Shown here piece after piece: positions 38,563 to 47,263 of a stretch of DNA of 64,000 nt (the stretch's first letter is position 1; each line of letters starts with the position of its first letter). This DNA comes from Paraburkholderia sp. HP33-1. GTDB taxonomy: Bacteria; Pseudomonadota; Gammaproteobacteria; Burkholderiales; Burkholderiaceae. Location: contig NZ_JAJEJR010000001.1 in the NCBI RefSeq assembly GCF_021390595.1, positions 3,038,001 to 3,102,000 of the forward strand, written 5' to 3'. Both the position numbers and the translations under genes were made by a program. A model generated the notes under the pieces. It was not told the DNA's origin. It saw nothing but the letters and a program-made list of their open reading frames with translations, and searched no databases.

Positions 38563-40056
38563 ATGAGCCTGCCGCCCGCCGCCGCCATCGATAACCGCCA
38601 CGCCACGCTGATCGAAACTGATCTGCCTTCGCGGCTGGACCGCCTGCCTTGGGGCCGCTTCCATACGCTGATCGTGGTCGCGCTCGGCGTGACGTGGCTG
38701 CTCGATGGGCTCGAAGTGACGCTGGCCGGCGCGGTCGCAAGCGCGCTGAAAACGAGCCCGGCGCTGCGCTTCTCGAATGCCGACGTCGGTCTCGCGGGCA
38801 GCGCATACATTGCCGGCGCGGTGCTCGGCGCGCTCGGTTTCGGCTGGCTGACCGACCGTCTCGGCCGCCGCAAGCTGTTTTTCATCACGCTGGCCGTCTA
38901 TCTGGCCGCAACTGCCGCGACCGCGCTGTCGTGGAGTCTGATGAGCTTCATGGTGTTTCGCTTCCTGACCGGCGCGGGTATTGGCGGTGAATACACGGCG
39001 ATCAACTCGACGATCCAGGAATTTACGCCGGCGCGCGTACGCGGCTGGACCGACCTTGGCATCAACGGCACGTTCTGGATCGGCGCGGGGCTCGGCGCCG
39101 CGGGCTCGCTGGTGCTGCTCGATCCGCATCTGCTACCGGCCGACTGGGGCTGGCGCGCGTGCTTTTTCATCGGCGCGGTGCTCGCGCTCGCGATTCTGCC
39201 GATGCGCATGTGGGTGCCCGAAAGCCCCCGCTGGCTACTTACGCACGGCGACGAGCGCGACGCGCGCACGATCGTCGAGAGGATCGAGACACGTTTTCGC
39301 CACGACGGTCACTCGCTCGCCGACGACGCCCTCACGCGCCTGCGCCTGCGCGCGCGCGACCATACGCCGTTGCGCGAGGTGTTCCATGTGCTGTTCGACG
39401 TGCACCGGCGCCGCGCGCTGGTCGGCCTGACGCTGATGACCGCGCAGGCGTTTTTCTACAACGCGATCTTTTTCACCTACGCGCTCGTCCTGACCGACTT
39501 TTATCACGTGCCGGGCGACGACATCGGCTGGTACCTGCTGCCTTTCGCGCTCGGCAATTTCCTCGGACCGCTCGTGCTCGGCCGGCTGTTCGACGTGATC
39601 GGTCGACGCAAGATGATCGCCTCGACCTACGCGATGTCGGCGATCCTGCTGACGCTGTCCGGCTATCTGTTCGAGCAGCAACTGCTCACCGTCGTCATGC
39701 AGACGGTCGCCTGGATGGTGATTTTCTTCTTCGCGTCGGCAGCCGCGAGCTCCGCCTATCTGACCGTGAGCGAATCGTTTCCGCTCGAAATCCGCGCACT
39801 CGCGATCGCGGTTTTCTATGCGTTCGGCACCGCGCTCGGCGGCATCATCGGGCCGGCGTTTTTCGGCCGGCTGATCGACACGCATCAACGCAGCGAGGTG
39901 TTTTCGGGCTATCTGGTCGGGTCGGCGTTGATGCTCGCGGCGGCGCTCGTCGCGGCGATCTGGGGTGTCGACGCGGAGCGCAAATCGCTCGAACATGTGG
40001 CGACGCCGCTGTCGAGCGTCGCGGACGGGGGGAACGGCGTTGACGGCGCACCATGA
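38563..40056 (+). CDS. MFS transporter (metabolite:H+ symporter type)
   Basis: A 497-residue 12-helix transporter. Family features are LGVTWLLDGLEVTLAGAV in helix 1, the MFS loop 2-3 motif GFGWLTDRLGRRKLFFITL, RFLTGAGIGGEYTAINSTIQEF, and the second-half loop LVLGRLFDVIGRRKMIASTY. This pattern is typical of sugar or organic-acid/H+ symporters. The basis for substrate is weak. GAGGAGACTCCGCGTC lies before the start. Convergent with the nitroreductase gene. Confidence 0.88.
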   Translation: MSLPPAAAIDNRHATLIETDLPSRLDRLPWGRFHTLIVVALGVTWLLDGLEVTLAGAVASALKTSPALRFSNADVGLAGSAYIAGAVLGALGFGWLTDRLGRRKLFFITLAVYLAATAATALSWSLMSFMVFRFLTGAGIGGEYTAINSTIQEFTPARVRGWTDLGINGTFWIGAGLGAAGSLVLLDPHLLPADWGWRACFFIGAVLALAILPMRMWVPESPRWLLTHGDERDARTIVERIETRFRHDGHSLADDALTRLRLRARDHTPLREVFHVLFDVHRRRALVGLTLMTAQAFFYNAIFFTYALVLTDFYHVPGDDIGWYLLPFALGNFLGPLVLGRLFDVIGRRKMIASTYAMSAILLTLSGYLFEQQLLTVVMQTVAWMVIFFFASAAASSAYLTVSESFPLEIRALAIAVFYAFGTALGGIIGPAFFGRLIDTHQRSEVFSGYLVGSALMLAAALVAAIWGVDAERKSLEHVATPLSSVADGGNGVDGAP

Positions 40057-40081
40057 AAAACGCGCGGACCGTGCCGCGCGT
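40056..40081 (-). terminator. Probable terminator of the nitroreductase gene
   Basis: ACGCGCGG/CCGCGCGT stem (40060-40067 with 40074-40081) with a 6-nt loop, followed on the minus strand by U5. It touches the stop codon of the convergent MFS gene. Confidence 0.55.
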
Positions 40082-40159
40082 GCCTGACTGCTTTGTTGCC
40101 CGTTGACTGCCTGGTTCGCTTTGCGCCAAATCAGGCGGCAAGCGCCGCGAATCCGCCGC

Positions 40160-40753
40160 TCAGAACGCCTTCTTCCAGCCGCCGCCGTACGCGATGTCCG
40201 CGAGCGCCGCGCGCTGACGCGGCGCCTTCTCGCGCTCACGCAGAACCGGGTCCAGTTTATCGACATCACCGTAGTGGCCGAGCGAGATCATCGCGATCGG
40301 CTCGACGTCCTTCGGCAATTCGAAGGTGGCGCGGAACGCGTTCACGTCGAAGCCGCTCATCTGATGCGCGGCGAGGCCAAGCGCGTGCGCCTGCAGCACC
40401 AGCGACATCGCCGCCGCGCCCGCGTCGTAAAACGCGCAGCGGTTCACGTCGCCCTTGTTGGTCAGGGTGTGCGCGGTCACCGCGATCAGCACCTGCGCGG
40501 GCGCATTCCAGCCCTGGTTGAACGGCACCAGTGTGGCGAAAGCCTTTTTGAACGCGGGTTCGTCGACGTTGCGATCGAACACCACAAAACGCCAGGGTTG
40601 CGCGTTATACGAAGACGGCGCCCAGCGAGCCGCTTCGAGCACGGCGCGCAACTGGTCGCGGCTCACCGGCTCGGTCGAATACGCGCGGGGGCTCCAGCGG
40701 CCTGCGATCAGCTCGTGAATGGCAACTTCAGTTGAGGCGGGTTTGTTGGCCAT
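40160..40753 (-). CDS. Nitroreductase family protein
   Basis: A 197-residue FMN-dependent NAD(P)H oxidoreductase. Family features are the FMN phosphate segment RWSPRAYSTEPVSRDQL near residue 20, ARWAPSSYNAQPWRFVV near 43-59, the FYDAGAAAMSLVLQAHALGL segment, and a C-terminal ISLGHYG. The start MANKPAST is preferred; GAGAGAAGC lies just upstream. The substrate is unknown. It lies downstream of, and in the same direction as, the MFS gene at 40947, with a terminator between them. Confidence 0.88.
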   Translation of the reverse strand: MANKPASTEVAIHELIAGRWSPRAYSTEPVSRDQLRAVLEAARWAPSSYNAQPWRFVVFDRNVDEPAFKKAFATLVPFNQGWNAPAQVLIAVTAHTLTNKGDVNRCAFYDAGAAAMSLVLQAHALGLAAHQMSGFDVNAFRATFELPKDVEPIAMISLGHYGDVDKLDPVLREREKAPRQRAALADIAYGGGWKKAF

Positions 40754-40868
40754 GCGCTTCTCTCGGTAGAAATTCATGATCGCCGGGCGGCTGCCCGGGG
40801 CCACATAGGATAACGGGCTTTCGGCGCGCGCTCCAACTCGCAGCGCGACGCTACGCGCGCTGACTACG

Positions 40869-40899
40869 AAAAACCACACGGCCCCGTTGTGGGGCCGTG
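40869..40899 (-). terminator. Terminator of the TetR-adjacent MFS gene
   Basis: CACGGCCCC/GGGGCCGTG stem (40877-40885 with 40891-40899), 5-nt loop, followed on the minus strand by U5 (40869-40873). Confidence 0.75.
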
Positions 40900-40946
40900 C
40901 GTCGTCGCTTCGGCGATGGCGAATCTGCGCGGATCGTGAGGGCGCT

Positions 40947-42230
40947 TCAGATTGCCTGTGGCATCGGCGCCTTGGCCGGGCGGTTGATGCGCAGCACGAT
41001 CACCGCCGCGATGAGGCACAAGCCGCCGGAAATCATCGACGCCACCGTGTAAGTGCCAAGGCTCGCGCGCAGCATGCCCGCGCCGAGCGCCGCAAACGCC
41101 GCGCCGAGCTGGTGGCCCGCCACCACCCAGCCGAACACGACCGGCGCGGATTCCTTGCCGTAGACGTCGGTAGCAAGCCGCACAGTCGGCGGCACGGTGG
41201 CGATCCAGTCGAGACCGTAGAACACCGCGAACAGCGGTAGCCCGAAGAAGTCGATGCCGAACGCGTGCGGCAAATACATCAGCGACAGTCCGCGCAGCCC
41301 GTAGTACCAGAACAGCAGCACGCGGCTATTGAAGCGGTCCGACAGCCAGCCCGACAGCGTCGTGCCGAACAGGTCGAACACGCCCATCGCCGCGAGCAGC
41401 GAGGCGCCCTGCACTTCGGTCATCCCGTAGTCGCCGCACATCGCGATCAGATGGGTGCCGACATAGCCATTGGTGCTCGCACCGCAGATAAAGAAGCTAA
41501 AGAACAGCAGCCAGAAGTCGCGCGTTTTGCTCGCCGACGCAAGCGTGCCGAACGCGATTGCCAACGGATTCTGCTTCGTCACGGTCGTGGTGATGGGCGC
41601 GTCATGCGGTTCGCCGTACGGGCGCAACCGCATGCTGGCCGGATGCTCCGGCAGCAGGAACGCGACGAGCGGAATCACCACGGCGGCCGCGAGCGCGACG
41701 ACCCACACGACCTGGCGCCAGCCGTAATGCTCGGCGATGGCCGCGAGCAGCGGCAGGAACACCAGCTGACCGGTCGCCGAACTGGCGGTCAGGATGCCCA
41801 TCACGAGACCGCGGCGCGTCGTGAACCAGCGCGTGACGACGGTCGCCGACAACGACAGCGCCGCGACCCCGGTCGAGCCGCCGACCATCACGCCCCAGAT
41901 CAGCACCATCTGCCACGGATGCGTCATCAGCGACGACAGCGCGACGCCCGCGGCCATCGTGCCGAGCGCGGTGAGCAGCGTCGGACGTACACCGAAGCGC
42001 TGCATCGCGGCAGCCGCGAACGGCCCCATCAACCCGTACAGCGCAATGTTCACGGAGATCGCGAGCGAAATGGTCGCGCGGCTCCAGCCGAATTGGTGCT
42101 CGAGCGGCACCATCATCACGCTCGGCGTCGCCCGCGTACCCGCCGCCGCGAGTAGCACCAGGAACACGACGGCAACGGTCAACCAGCCGTAGTGGAAACG
42201 TCCGCCTATCAGTCGCGCAGCCCAGTTCAT
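40947..42230 (-). CDS. MFS transporter
   Basis: A 427-residue 12-helix transporter, monocarboxylate/oxalate-formate-like in style: FHYGWLTVAVVFLVLLAAAGTRATPSVMMVPLE (part), GWSRATISLAISVNIALYGLMGP, and WFTTRRGLVMGILTASSATGQL. The start MNWAARLIGG is chosen because GGGAGA lies 6-7 nt upstream; the frame runs up to 42314 through operator DNA. Divergent from the tetR-like gene, with palindromic operators in between, so the regulator probably represses it. Cargo unknown. Confidence 0.87.
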   Translation of the reverse strand: MNWAARLIGGRFHYGWLTVAVVFLVLLAAAGTRATPSVMMVPLEHQFGWSRATISLAISVNIALYGLMGPFAAAAMQRFGVRPTLLTALGTMAAGVALSSLMTHPWQMVLIWGVMVGGSTGVAALSLSATVVTRWFTTRRGLVMGILTASSATGQLVFLPLLAAIAEHYGWRQVVWVVALAAAVVIPLVAFLLPEHPASMRLRPYGEPHDAPITTTVTKQNPLAIAFGTLASASKTRDFWLLFFSFFICGASTNGYVGTHLIAMCGDYGMTEVQGASLLAAMGVFDLFGTTLSGWLSDRFNSRVLLFWYYGLRGLSLMYLPHAFGIDFFGLPLFAVFYGLDWIATVPPTVRLATDVYGKESAPVVFGWVVAGHQLGAAFAALGAGMLRASLGTYTVASMISGGLCLIAAVIVLRINRPAKAPMPQAI

Positions 42231-42298
42231 CGGTTCTCCCATCGACGCGGCGAGGGTGGCGGCGTCGTTCGCTTTGTTACGGCTTCGGTAAAGGACTT

Positions 42299-42314
42299 GT
42301 GACTGATCGGTCAC
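42299..42314. promoter_or_regulatory. Second TetR operator (imperfect palindrome)
   Basis: GTGACTGATCGGTCAC matches its own reverse complement at 14 of 16 positions and shares the core GATCGGT with the perfect palindrome 34 bp away. It lies on the MFS side of the divergent region. Confidence 0.65.
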
Positions 42315-42321
42315 AATGGTG

Positions 42322-42350
42322 TTGCGATCTTAGTTACCGATCGGTAACAT
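42322..42350 (+). promoter_or_regulatory. Promoter and operator of the tetR-like gene
   Basis: TTGCGA (42322-42327), 17-bp spacer, TAACAT (42345-42350). A perfect 16-bp palindrome GTTACCGATCGGTAAC (42333-42348) covers the spacer and most of the -10, as expected for autorepression by a TetR dimer. Confidence 0.72.
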
Positions 42351-42383
42351 GTCAAGGCGTCAATTCCATTCGGGTGACTTTCC

Positions 42384-43025
42384 ATGTCCGGCAGCGAAAC
42401 TCTCAAGCCCGCTCGTGCCCGGCGCGCGCGCGGCGTGCAAACCGCCGGGCCGCAGGCGCAGCAACATCTACTGCGCGCGGCTAGCGAGCTGTTTTACAGC
42501 GAAGGCGTGCGCTGCGTCGGCGTCGACGCGGTGGTCGAGCGCGCGGGCGTGAACAAGATGAGCCTGTACCGGCAGTTTTCGTCGAAGGACGAACTGGTCA
42601 TGGCGTACCTGGAGCAGAAGGACGAGCAGTTCTTCGGCTACGTCGAGAAGAGTCTCGCGAAGCATCCAGGCGAGCCGGCGAAGCAACTTCAGCAGTATTT
42701 CGACGACCTCGCGGTGCGCGCCTCGGTCGACGATTACCGCGGCTGCGCGTTCATGAACGTGTCGGTGGAGTTTTCGGATACCGCGCACCCAGCGCGACAG
42801 TTCGTGTTTCGCAACAAGCGGCACCTGATGGCACGCCTGCTCGAACTCACGACAGCGGCCGGCGCCGACGATCCGCAAGCGCTCTCCGACGGGCTCGGTC
42901 TGCTCATCGAGGGCGTATATGCGGCGAGCCAGACTTACGGGCCGGGCTGCGGGCCGATCCTCGCCGCGCCGAAGGTCGCCGCTCAGTTGATTGCAGCCGC
43001 TTGCGGGGAGACTCGGGCTCGCTGA
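42384..43025 (+). CDS. TetR/AcrR family transcriptional regulator
   Basis: A 213-residue regulator. The N-terminal helix-turn-helix is QQHLLRAASELFYSEGVRCVGVDAVVERAGVNKMSLYRQFSSKDELV (part of the standard TetR DNA-binding region, about residues 25-72). The C-terminal ligand and dimer domain is helical, with YRGCAFMNVSVEF, a pattern seen in TetR proteins linked to electrophile or small-molecule response. A basic 20-residue extension precedes the HTH. It is divergent from the MFS gene and flanked by matching palindromes. Effector unknown. Confidence 0.93.
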   Translation: MSGSETLKPARARRARGVQTAGPQAQQHLLRAASELFYSEGVRCVGVDAVVERAGVNKMSLYRQFSSKDELVMAYLEQKDEQFFGYVEKSLAKHPGEPAKQLQQYFDDLAVRASVDDYRGCAFMNVSVEFSDTAHPARQFVFRNKRHLMARLLELTTAAGADDPQALSDGLGLLIEGVYAASQTYGPGCGPILAAPKVAAQLIAAACGETRAR

Positions 43026-43083
43026 GCCAGTCCGTCAGCCGGGTCCATTAAAATTACGTTTTTTTCCGCCGCGTCCATCCGCC

Positions 43084-43638
43084 ATGCCGTTGCCCGCAGA
43101 ATCCCACGATGCCGTCATCGCCGCGACCCGTCACTGGCTGACGGAGGCCGTGATCGGCCTGAACCTGTGCCCGTTCGCGAAGGCCGTGCATGTGAAGGGT
43201 CAGATTCGCTACGCGGTCAGCGAAGCGGACAGTCTCGAAGCGGTCCTAACCGATCTGGAAGCCGAGCTGCAGACGCTCGTCGCGGCCGACCCCGCCGACA
43301 TCGACACGACGCTGCTGATCCTGCCGCGCGCGTTCAGCGACTTTCTCGACTTCAATGACTGCCTGTTCTTCGCCGACCGGCTGATCCAGCAGCTGAAGCT
43401 TGAAGGCGTCATTCAGATCGCGAGCTTTCATCCGCATTACCAGTTCGAAGGCAGCGCGCCCGACGATATCGAAAACTACACGAACCGGGCGCCCTATCCG
43501 ATCCTGCATCTGCTGCGCGAGGACAGCATCGAGCGGGCCGTGCAGGCCTTCCCCGATGCGGAAGAGATTTACGAGCGCAATCAGGAAACGCTGCGGCGCA
43601 TCGGCCTCGCGGGCTGGGATGCGCTGATGAAGCGCTAG
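43084..43638 (+). CDS. DUF1415 family protein
   Basis: A 184-residue conserved protein of unknown function. The family hallmark is WLTEAVIGLNLCPFAKAV near residues 17-34, followed by DTTLLILPRAFSDFLDFNDCLFFAD (part), IQIASFHPHYQFEG, and NYTNRAPYPILHLLRE. The conserved Cys and the His-containing FHPHYQF suggest a catalytic or metal-binding role, but none is established. The start is set at MPLPAESHD. A TTTTTTT tract lies just upstream. Convergent with the methyltransferase gene. Confidence 0.82.
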   Translation: MPLPAESHDAVIAATRHWLTEAVIGLNLCPFAKAVHVKGQIRYAVSEADSLEAVLTDLEAELQTLVAADPADIDTTLLILPRAFSDFLDFNDCLFFADRLIQQLKLEGVIQIASFHPHYQFEGSAPDDIENYTNRAPYPILHLLREDSIERAVQAFPDAEEIYERNQETLRRIGLAGWDALMKR

Positions 43639-43646
43639 ACCGCGCC

Positions 43647-44504
43647 TCAGGCCGGCACGAAAAACCGCTCTTTCAGCGCATCGAGCCCGAGCGTTTCCAG
43701 CACTTCGCCGAGCCGCTCGGCCGGCCGGCGCCGCGGCAGATCCTTGTATTGCGCGATGATCAGCTCGTTTTTCATCGAGTGTTCCCAGCCGACCAGCTCG
43801 GTCACGCTGACCTGATAGCCATGCGCTTCGAGTTGCAGGCAGCGCAACACGTTGGTGATCTGGCTGCCGAATTCGCGCGTATGCAGCGGATGCCGCCAGA
43901 TTTCCGTCAGCGCGTTCTTCAGCGACCTGCCTTTGTTCTGCCGCAGCACGCCGGCCACCTCGGCCTGACAGCAGGGTACGACGACGATGTACTTCGCGTG
44001 CTTTTCGAGCGCGAAGCGGATCGCGTCGTCGGTCGCGGTATTGCACGCGTGCAACGCGGTCACGATGTCGATTTCGGCGGGCAGGCGCGTCGACGTGATC
44101 GACTCGGCCACCGACAGATTCAGAAACGACATCCCCTTGAAGCCGAGCCGCGCTGCCAGCTCTTCGGACTTCGTCACCAGCTCTTCGCGCGTTTCAATGC
44201 CGAAAATGTGGGAAGCCCCACCAGCGGCGTCCTGAAACTCCTTGAAAAACAGGTCATACAGAATAAAACCGAGGTATGACTTGCCGGCGCCATGATCGAC
44301 GAGCGTGAGCGATCCCTGCTGGTCCTTCAGGTCCTTGAGCAGCGGCTCGATGAACTGGAACAGATGGTAGACCTGCTTCAGCTTGCGACGGCTGTCCTGA
44401 TTCATCTTGCCGTCACGCGTGAGGATGTGGAGTTCCTTCAGCAGTTCGACAGACTGGTTGGGGCGGATTTCGTGGGTTTTGCCGGACATCGTGTAGGCCG
44501 CCAT
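43647..44504 (-). CDS. Class I SAM-dependent methyltransferase
   Basis: A 285-residue protein. SAM motif I is LTLVDHGAGKSYLGFILYDLFF (partly Methyltransf_32-like, DxGxGK), then GIETREELV for the acidic adenine-binding region, DIVTALHACNTATDDAIRFAL, and VVPCCQAEV. The conserved HACNTATD and PCCQ are typical of a group related to RNA/amino-acid methyltransferases. The start is uncertain: ATG at 44504, a TTG one codon earlier, or MSGKTHE at 44489. Target unknown. Confidence 0.8.
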   Translation of the reverse strand: MAAYTMSGKTHEIRPNQSVELLKELHILTRDGKMNQDSRRKLKQVYHLFQFIEPLLKDLKDQQGSLTLVDHGAGKSYLGFILYDLFFKEFQDAAGGASHIFGIETREELVTKSEELAARLGFKGMSFLNLSVAESITSTRLPAEIDIVTALHACNTATDDAIRFALEKHAKYIVVVPCCQAEVAGVLRQNKGRSLKNALTEIWRHPLHTREFGSQITNVLRCLQLEAHGYQVSVTELVGWEHSMKNELIIAQYKDLPRRRPAERLGEVLETLGLDALKERFFVPA

Positions 44505-44876
44505 CAATTGCCGCGCGAACGTGCGACAGATGACGGAAAAGGAGAAAAGATGCTGCCAGTTTACCCAAAGTGCAGCAGTCCCAGCGAGGACGCCGCGCGG
44601 ATCACGTGAGACATGCGCTCAACTGAAACATTTCCTGCGCGAACGACGATGTGCAGAAGCGTCTCGGGGAAGGCCAAAAATAGCTTTAGCGCCGGCTCAG
44701 CCTGCGGGTGCGAGCCGCGACGCTGAAAACAGGAGGCTGCCCGGCCCTGGTGCCGGGCACGCGAACCGGATGGATTGGGGGGAGAGCGGCCCCGGAACAC
44801 GGGCCGAACATTACGTAACCAGCAGCGCCGGCTCGACAACCGGTCGCGCGCTCGGACGATCAGAGAAGAGGCGGCA
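44505..44876. other. Spacer with no recognised feature
   Basis: A 372-bp divergent spacer between the methyltransferase and the 106-residue protein gene. It has a weak GCCCGG/CCGGGC hairpin near 44738-44760 without a U tract. No promoter, RNA or ORF was recognised with confidence. Confidence 0.3.
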
Positions 44877-45197
44877 ATGGATACGGTACCCAACGGAAAT
44901 GTCGAACAGAAGTTCCAGGAAATGCTGGCGAAGCTCACCGCCGCGCCGGCGTGGTCGGAGAAGCAGCAACTCGAGCTGGAGATGGCGCGCGACATCTCCA
45001 CGGAAATGCTGCGGCTCGCCGAGGTCATGCGCGACGGCAGCGTCGACCTCGAAACCTGCCTGACGATGCTCAAGTACGCCAAAGTGCTCGACTTCGTCAT
45101 GACGACGCTCGCGTCGCGACGCGACATCAAGCCGCAGACGCTGCGGGTGATCTTCAAGCTCGCCGGGCTGAAGGTCGATGAGGCCTATCCGGGTTAG
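44877..45197 (+). CDS. Conserved small helical protein, unknown function
   Basis: A 106-residue acidic protein, probably all-helical and cytoplasmic (EQKFQEMLAKLTAAPAWSEKQQ, LEMARDISTEMLRLAEVMRDGS, CLTMLKYAKVLDFVMTTLASRRD). A weak GAAGAGGC precedes the ATG. The frame continues upstream to 44775, but that part is Arg-rich and lacks coding character. No family recognised; no signal peptide or membrane segment. Confidence 0.65.
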   Translation: MDTVPNGNVEQKFQEMLAKLTAAPAWSEKQQLELEMARDISTEMLRLAEVMRDGSVDLETCLTMLKYAKVLDFVMTTLASRRDIKPQTLRVIFKLAGLKVDEAYPG

Positions 45198-45331
45198 CGC
45201 GTCGCCACGTTGGTTAGGATGGCCAGGTATAGCGTCTCTCGTGCACGGCAAGACTGCTGCAACACGACTGCGCGCGGGCGGCTCGATGCCGCTCGCGACG
45301 CAGGCTTCCATACTCCCCCTCCACGGTTGTC

Positions 45332-45541
45332 TCACGCGCGCGGCGCCTCGACGGGCGGCGTTCCCTCATGAAATAGCGTCTTCAGCTGCGCGCGCAGCTC
45401 CGGCGAATCCGCATGCTTGTGAACGCTGACGGCATGCTGGACCGCGGCTTCGAGCAGTTCGCCCTCGCTGTCGGCGGACAGCGCGACAGTGCAGTTCATT
45501 TCGCTCGGAAACTCGCGACAGTCGATATATTTGCGGGCCAT
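45332..45541 (-). CDS. DUF1059 family small protein
   Basis: A 69-residue protein starting MARKYIDCREFPSEMNCTVALSAD (part), with the DUF1059 pattern: Cys near residue 8, Cys near 17, and a C-terminal helix AAVQHAVSVHKHADSPELRAQLKTLF. GGAGGTTGCC lies just before the ATG, a strong ribosome-binding site that decides the start. Function unknown. Divergent from the baiN-like gene. Confidence 0.85.
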   Translation of the reverse strand: MARKYIDCREFPSEMNCTVALSADSEGELLEAAVQHAVSVHKHADSPELRAQLKTLFHEGTPPVEAPRA

Positions 45542-45873
45542 GGCAACCTCCTTGATTCTGACGATCGACCCTTCCACCGATTTAAGACGCGATGCGCGTC
45601 GGCTGCCGGCGCGCGGCAGTGAGGCGCGCCGCAGCGGCTGCGTCGGCAGTGACATGATTGGAGCTTGACGCGGAGAACGACGCGAACGGCGCCTGATGGA
45701 AGGTGTTTGAAAAGTATAGGTCGCGTGCCGCGCGAGCCAAGCGGTGAACGCGATGCACAGCGGTCGGAAGAAAGACTGAATCCAGTATTCTCCGGCCTGG
45801 AACGCTCAGGCCCGCCGCGTGGCCGGATTCCCGCCGGTCTGCCTGCGCAGGACAGCGTTCGTTCGGCGCCGTT

Positions 45874-45902
45874 TGCCGCGCACCGCGCGCGGTGTGACAA
45901 TA
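45874..45902 (+). promoter_or_regulatory. Candidate promoter of the baiN-like gene
   Basis: TTGCCG (45874-45879), 17-bp spacer, GACAAT (45897-45902), about 68 nt before the likely transcription-start to ATG interval ends at 45977. It is the only decent sigma-70 match seen in the 435-bp spacer 45542-45976. Confidence 0.45.
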
Positions 45903-45976
45903 GCGCCCTTCGCGCCGCCCGTGCGCCCGGTCTCTACGGCGCACCGTCTTTTTTCCCCGCTGATCCGCTGAACCGC

Positions 45977-47248
45977 ATGCCATCCTCGCTCGATTCCGTC
46001 CGCGTCGCCGTGATCGGCGGCGGCCCCGCCGGCCTAATGGCCGCCGAGACGCTTGCCCGGGGCGGCGTGCAAGTCCATGTGTACGACGCGATGCCGTCGG
46101 TCGGCCGCAAATTCCTGATGGCGGGCAAAGGCGGCATGAACATCACGCATTCGGAACCGCTCGAGCCGTTTCTCGACCGCTACGGCGCGCGCCGCGAGCA
46201 CATCGCGCCGTTGCTCGATGCGTTCGGGCCCGACGCACTTCGCGCGTGGCTGCGCGAGCTGGGCGTCGAGACGTTCGTCGGGAGTTCGGGCCGCGTGTTT
46301 CCGTCCGACATGAAGGCTGCGCCGATGCTCCGCGCGTGGCTGCATCGGCTGCGCGAAGCGGGCGTGCAGTTCCATATGCGTCACAAGTGGAGCGGCTGGT
46401 CGTCTGCTTGCGACACCGAAACCACGCACCGCCTGCGCTTCGACACACCAGATGGCGCGCACACAGTCGCATGCGACGCAGTGGTCTTCGCGCTCGGCGG
46501 CGCCAGCTGGCCGCGTCTCGGCTCCGACGCCGCGTGGGTGCCATTGATGACGTCGCGCGACGTGCAGGTGACGCCGCTGCGTCCCGCGAACTGCGGCTTC
46601 GACGCGGACTGGAGCCCTTATCTGCGCGAGCGTTTCGCCGGTCAGCCGATCAAGCCGGTCGCGATCTCGCTCACCGATGTAGACAAAAAAGTCCACAATC
46701 GACAAGGTGAAATACTTCTGACCGAAACGGGCCTCGAAGGGAGTCTGATTTATGCATTGTCGGCGCCGATCCGCGAGCGGATTCTGGCCGACGGCGAGGT
46801 CACGATCGCGCTGGATCTCGCGCCAGGCCTGCCGCTCGAGCGGGTCGTCGAGGAAGTGACGCGGCCGCGCGGCTCACGCTCGATCGCGAGTCATCTGCAT
46901 GGGCGGATCGGCATCGGCGGGGTCAAGCTGGCGTTATTGCACGAGGTTCTGTCGAAAGAAGCGTTCGCCGACGCGGGCGGCCTCGCCCATGCGATCAAGG
47001 CGCTGCCGGTCCGGCTGCTGCGCGCGAGACCGATCGGGGAAGCGATCAGCTCGGCGGGAGGAATCCCGTTCGAGGCGCTGGACCCGCATCTGATGATCGA
47101 GCGCATGCCCGGCGCTTTCTGCGCGGGTGAGATGCTCGATTGGGAAGCGCCGACCGGCGGTTATCTGCTGACCGCCTGTTTTGCCAGCGGGCTGGTGGCC
47201 GGCCAGGGAGCATACGCGTATCTGGAAGCGCGCGGCACGTTGGCGTGA
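45977..47248 (+). CDS. BaiN/HI0933-type flavoprotein (TIGR03862-like)
   Basis: A 423-residue FAD-dependent oxidoreductase-like protein. It has the N-terminal dinucleotide fold VAVIGGGPAGLMAAETLARGG, the family motif GRKFLMAGKGGMNITHSE, GRVFPSDMKAAPMLRAWLH, FALGGASWPRLGSDAAW, GEILLTETGLEGSLIYALS, and the C-terminal FAD segment AGEMLDWEAPTGGYLLTACFASGLVAGQGA (in part). The start is set at MPSSLDSVRVAV. Physiological reaction unclear. Codons around 46678-46712 recur nearly exactly in an intergenic region near 48.6 kb. Confidence 0.88.
   Translation: MPSSLDSVRVAVIGGGPAGLMAAETLARGGVQVHVYDAMPSVGRKFLMAGKGGMNITHSEPLEPFLDRYGARREHIAPLLDAFGPDALRAWLRELGVETFVGSSGRVFPSDMKAAPMLRAWLHRLREAGVQFHMRHKWSGWSSACDTETTHRLRFDTPDGAHTVACDAVVFALGGASWPRLGSDAAWVPLMTSRDVQVTPLRPANCGFDADWSPYLRERFAGQPIKPVAISLTDVDKKVHNRQGEILLTETGLEGSLIYALSAPIRERILADGEVTIALDLAPGLPLERVVEEVTRPRGSRSIASHLHGRIGIGGVKLALLHEVLSKEAFADAGGLAHAIKALPVRLLRARPIGEAISSAGGIPFEALDPHLMIERMPGAFCAGEMLDWEAPTGGYLLTACFASGLVAGQGAYAYLEARGTLA
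46678..46712 (+). repeat. 35-nt repeat, copy 1 (inside baiN-like gene)
   Basis: Begins TGTAGACAAAAAAGTCCACA and ends GACAAGGTGAAA; identical at 34 of 35 positions to copy 2 at 48565-48599, same orientation. Here it encodes DKKVHNRQGE of the flavoprotein. Confidence 0.9.
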
Positions 47249-47263
47249 CGCGCGTAATCGCTG

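Noticed and set aside
45665..45976. Upstream in-frame extension of the baiN-like gene (104 codons)
   Set aside because: Arg/Pro-rich translation with no similarity; a promoter-like element lies inside it, and the FAD-binding N-terminus fits the start at 45977.
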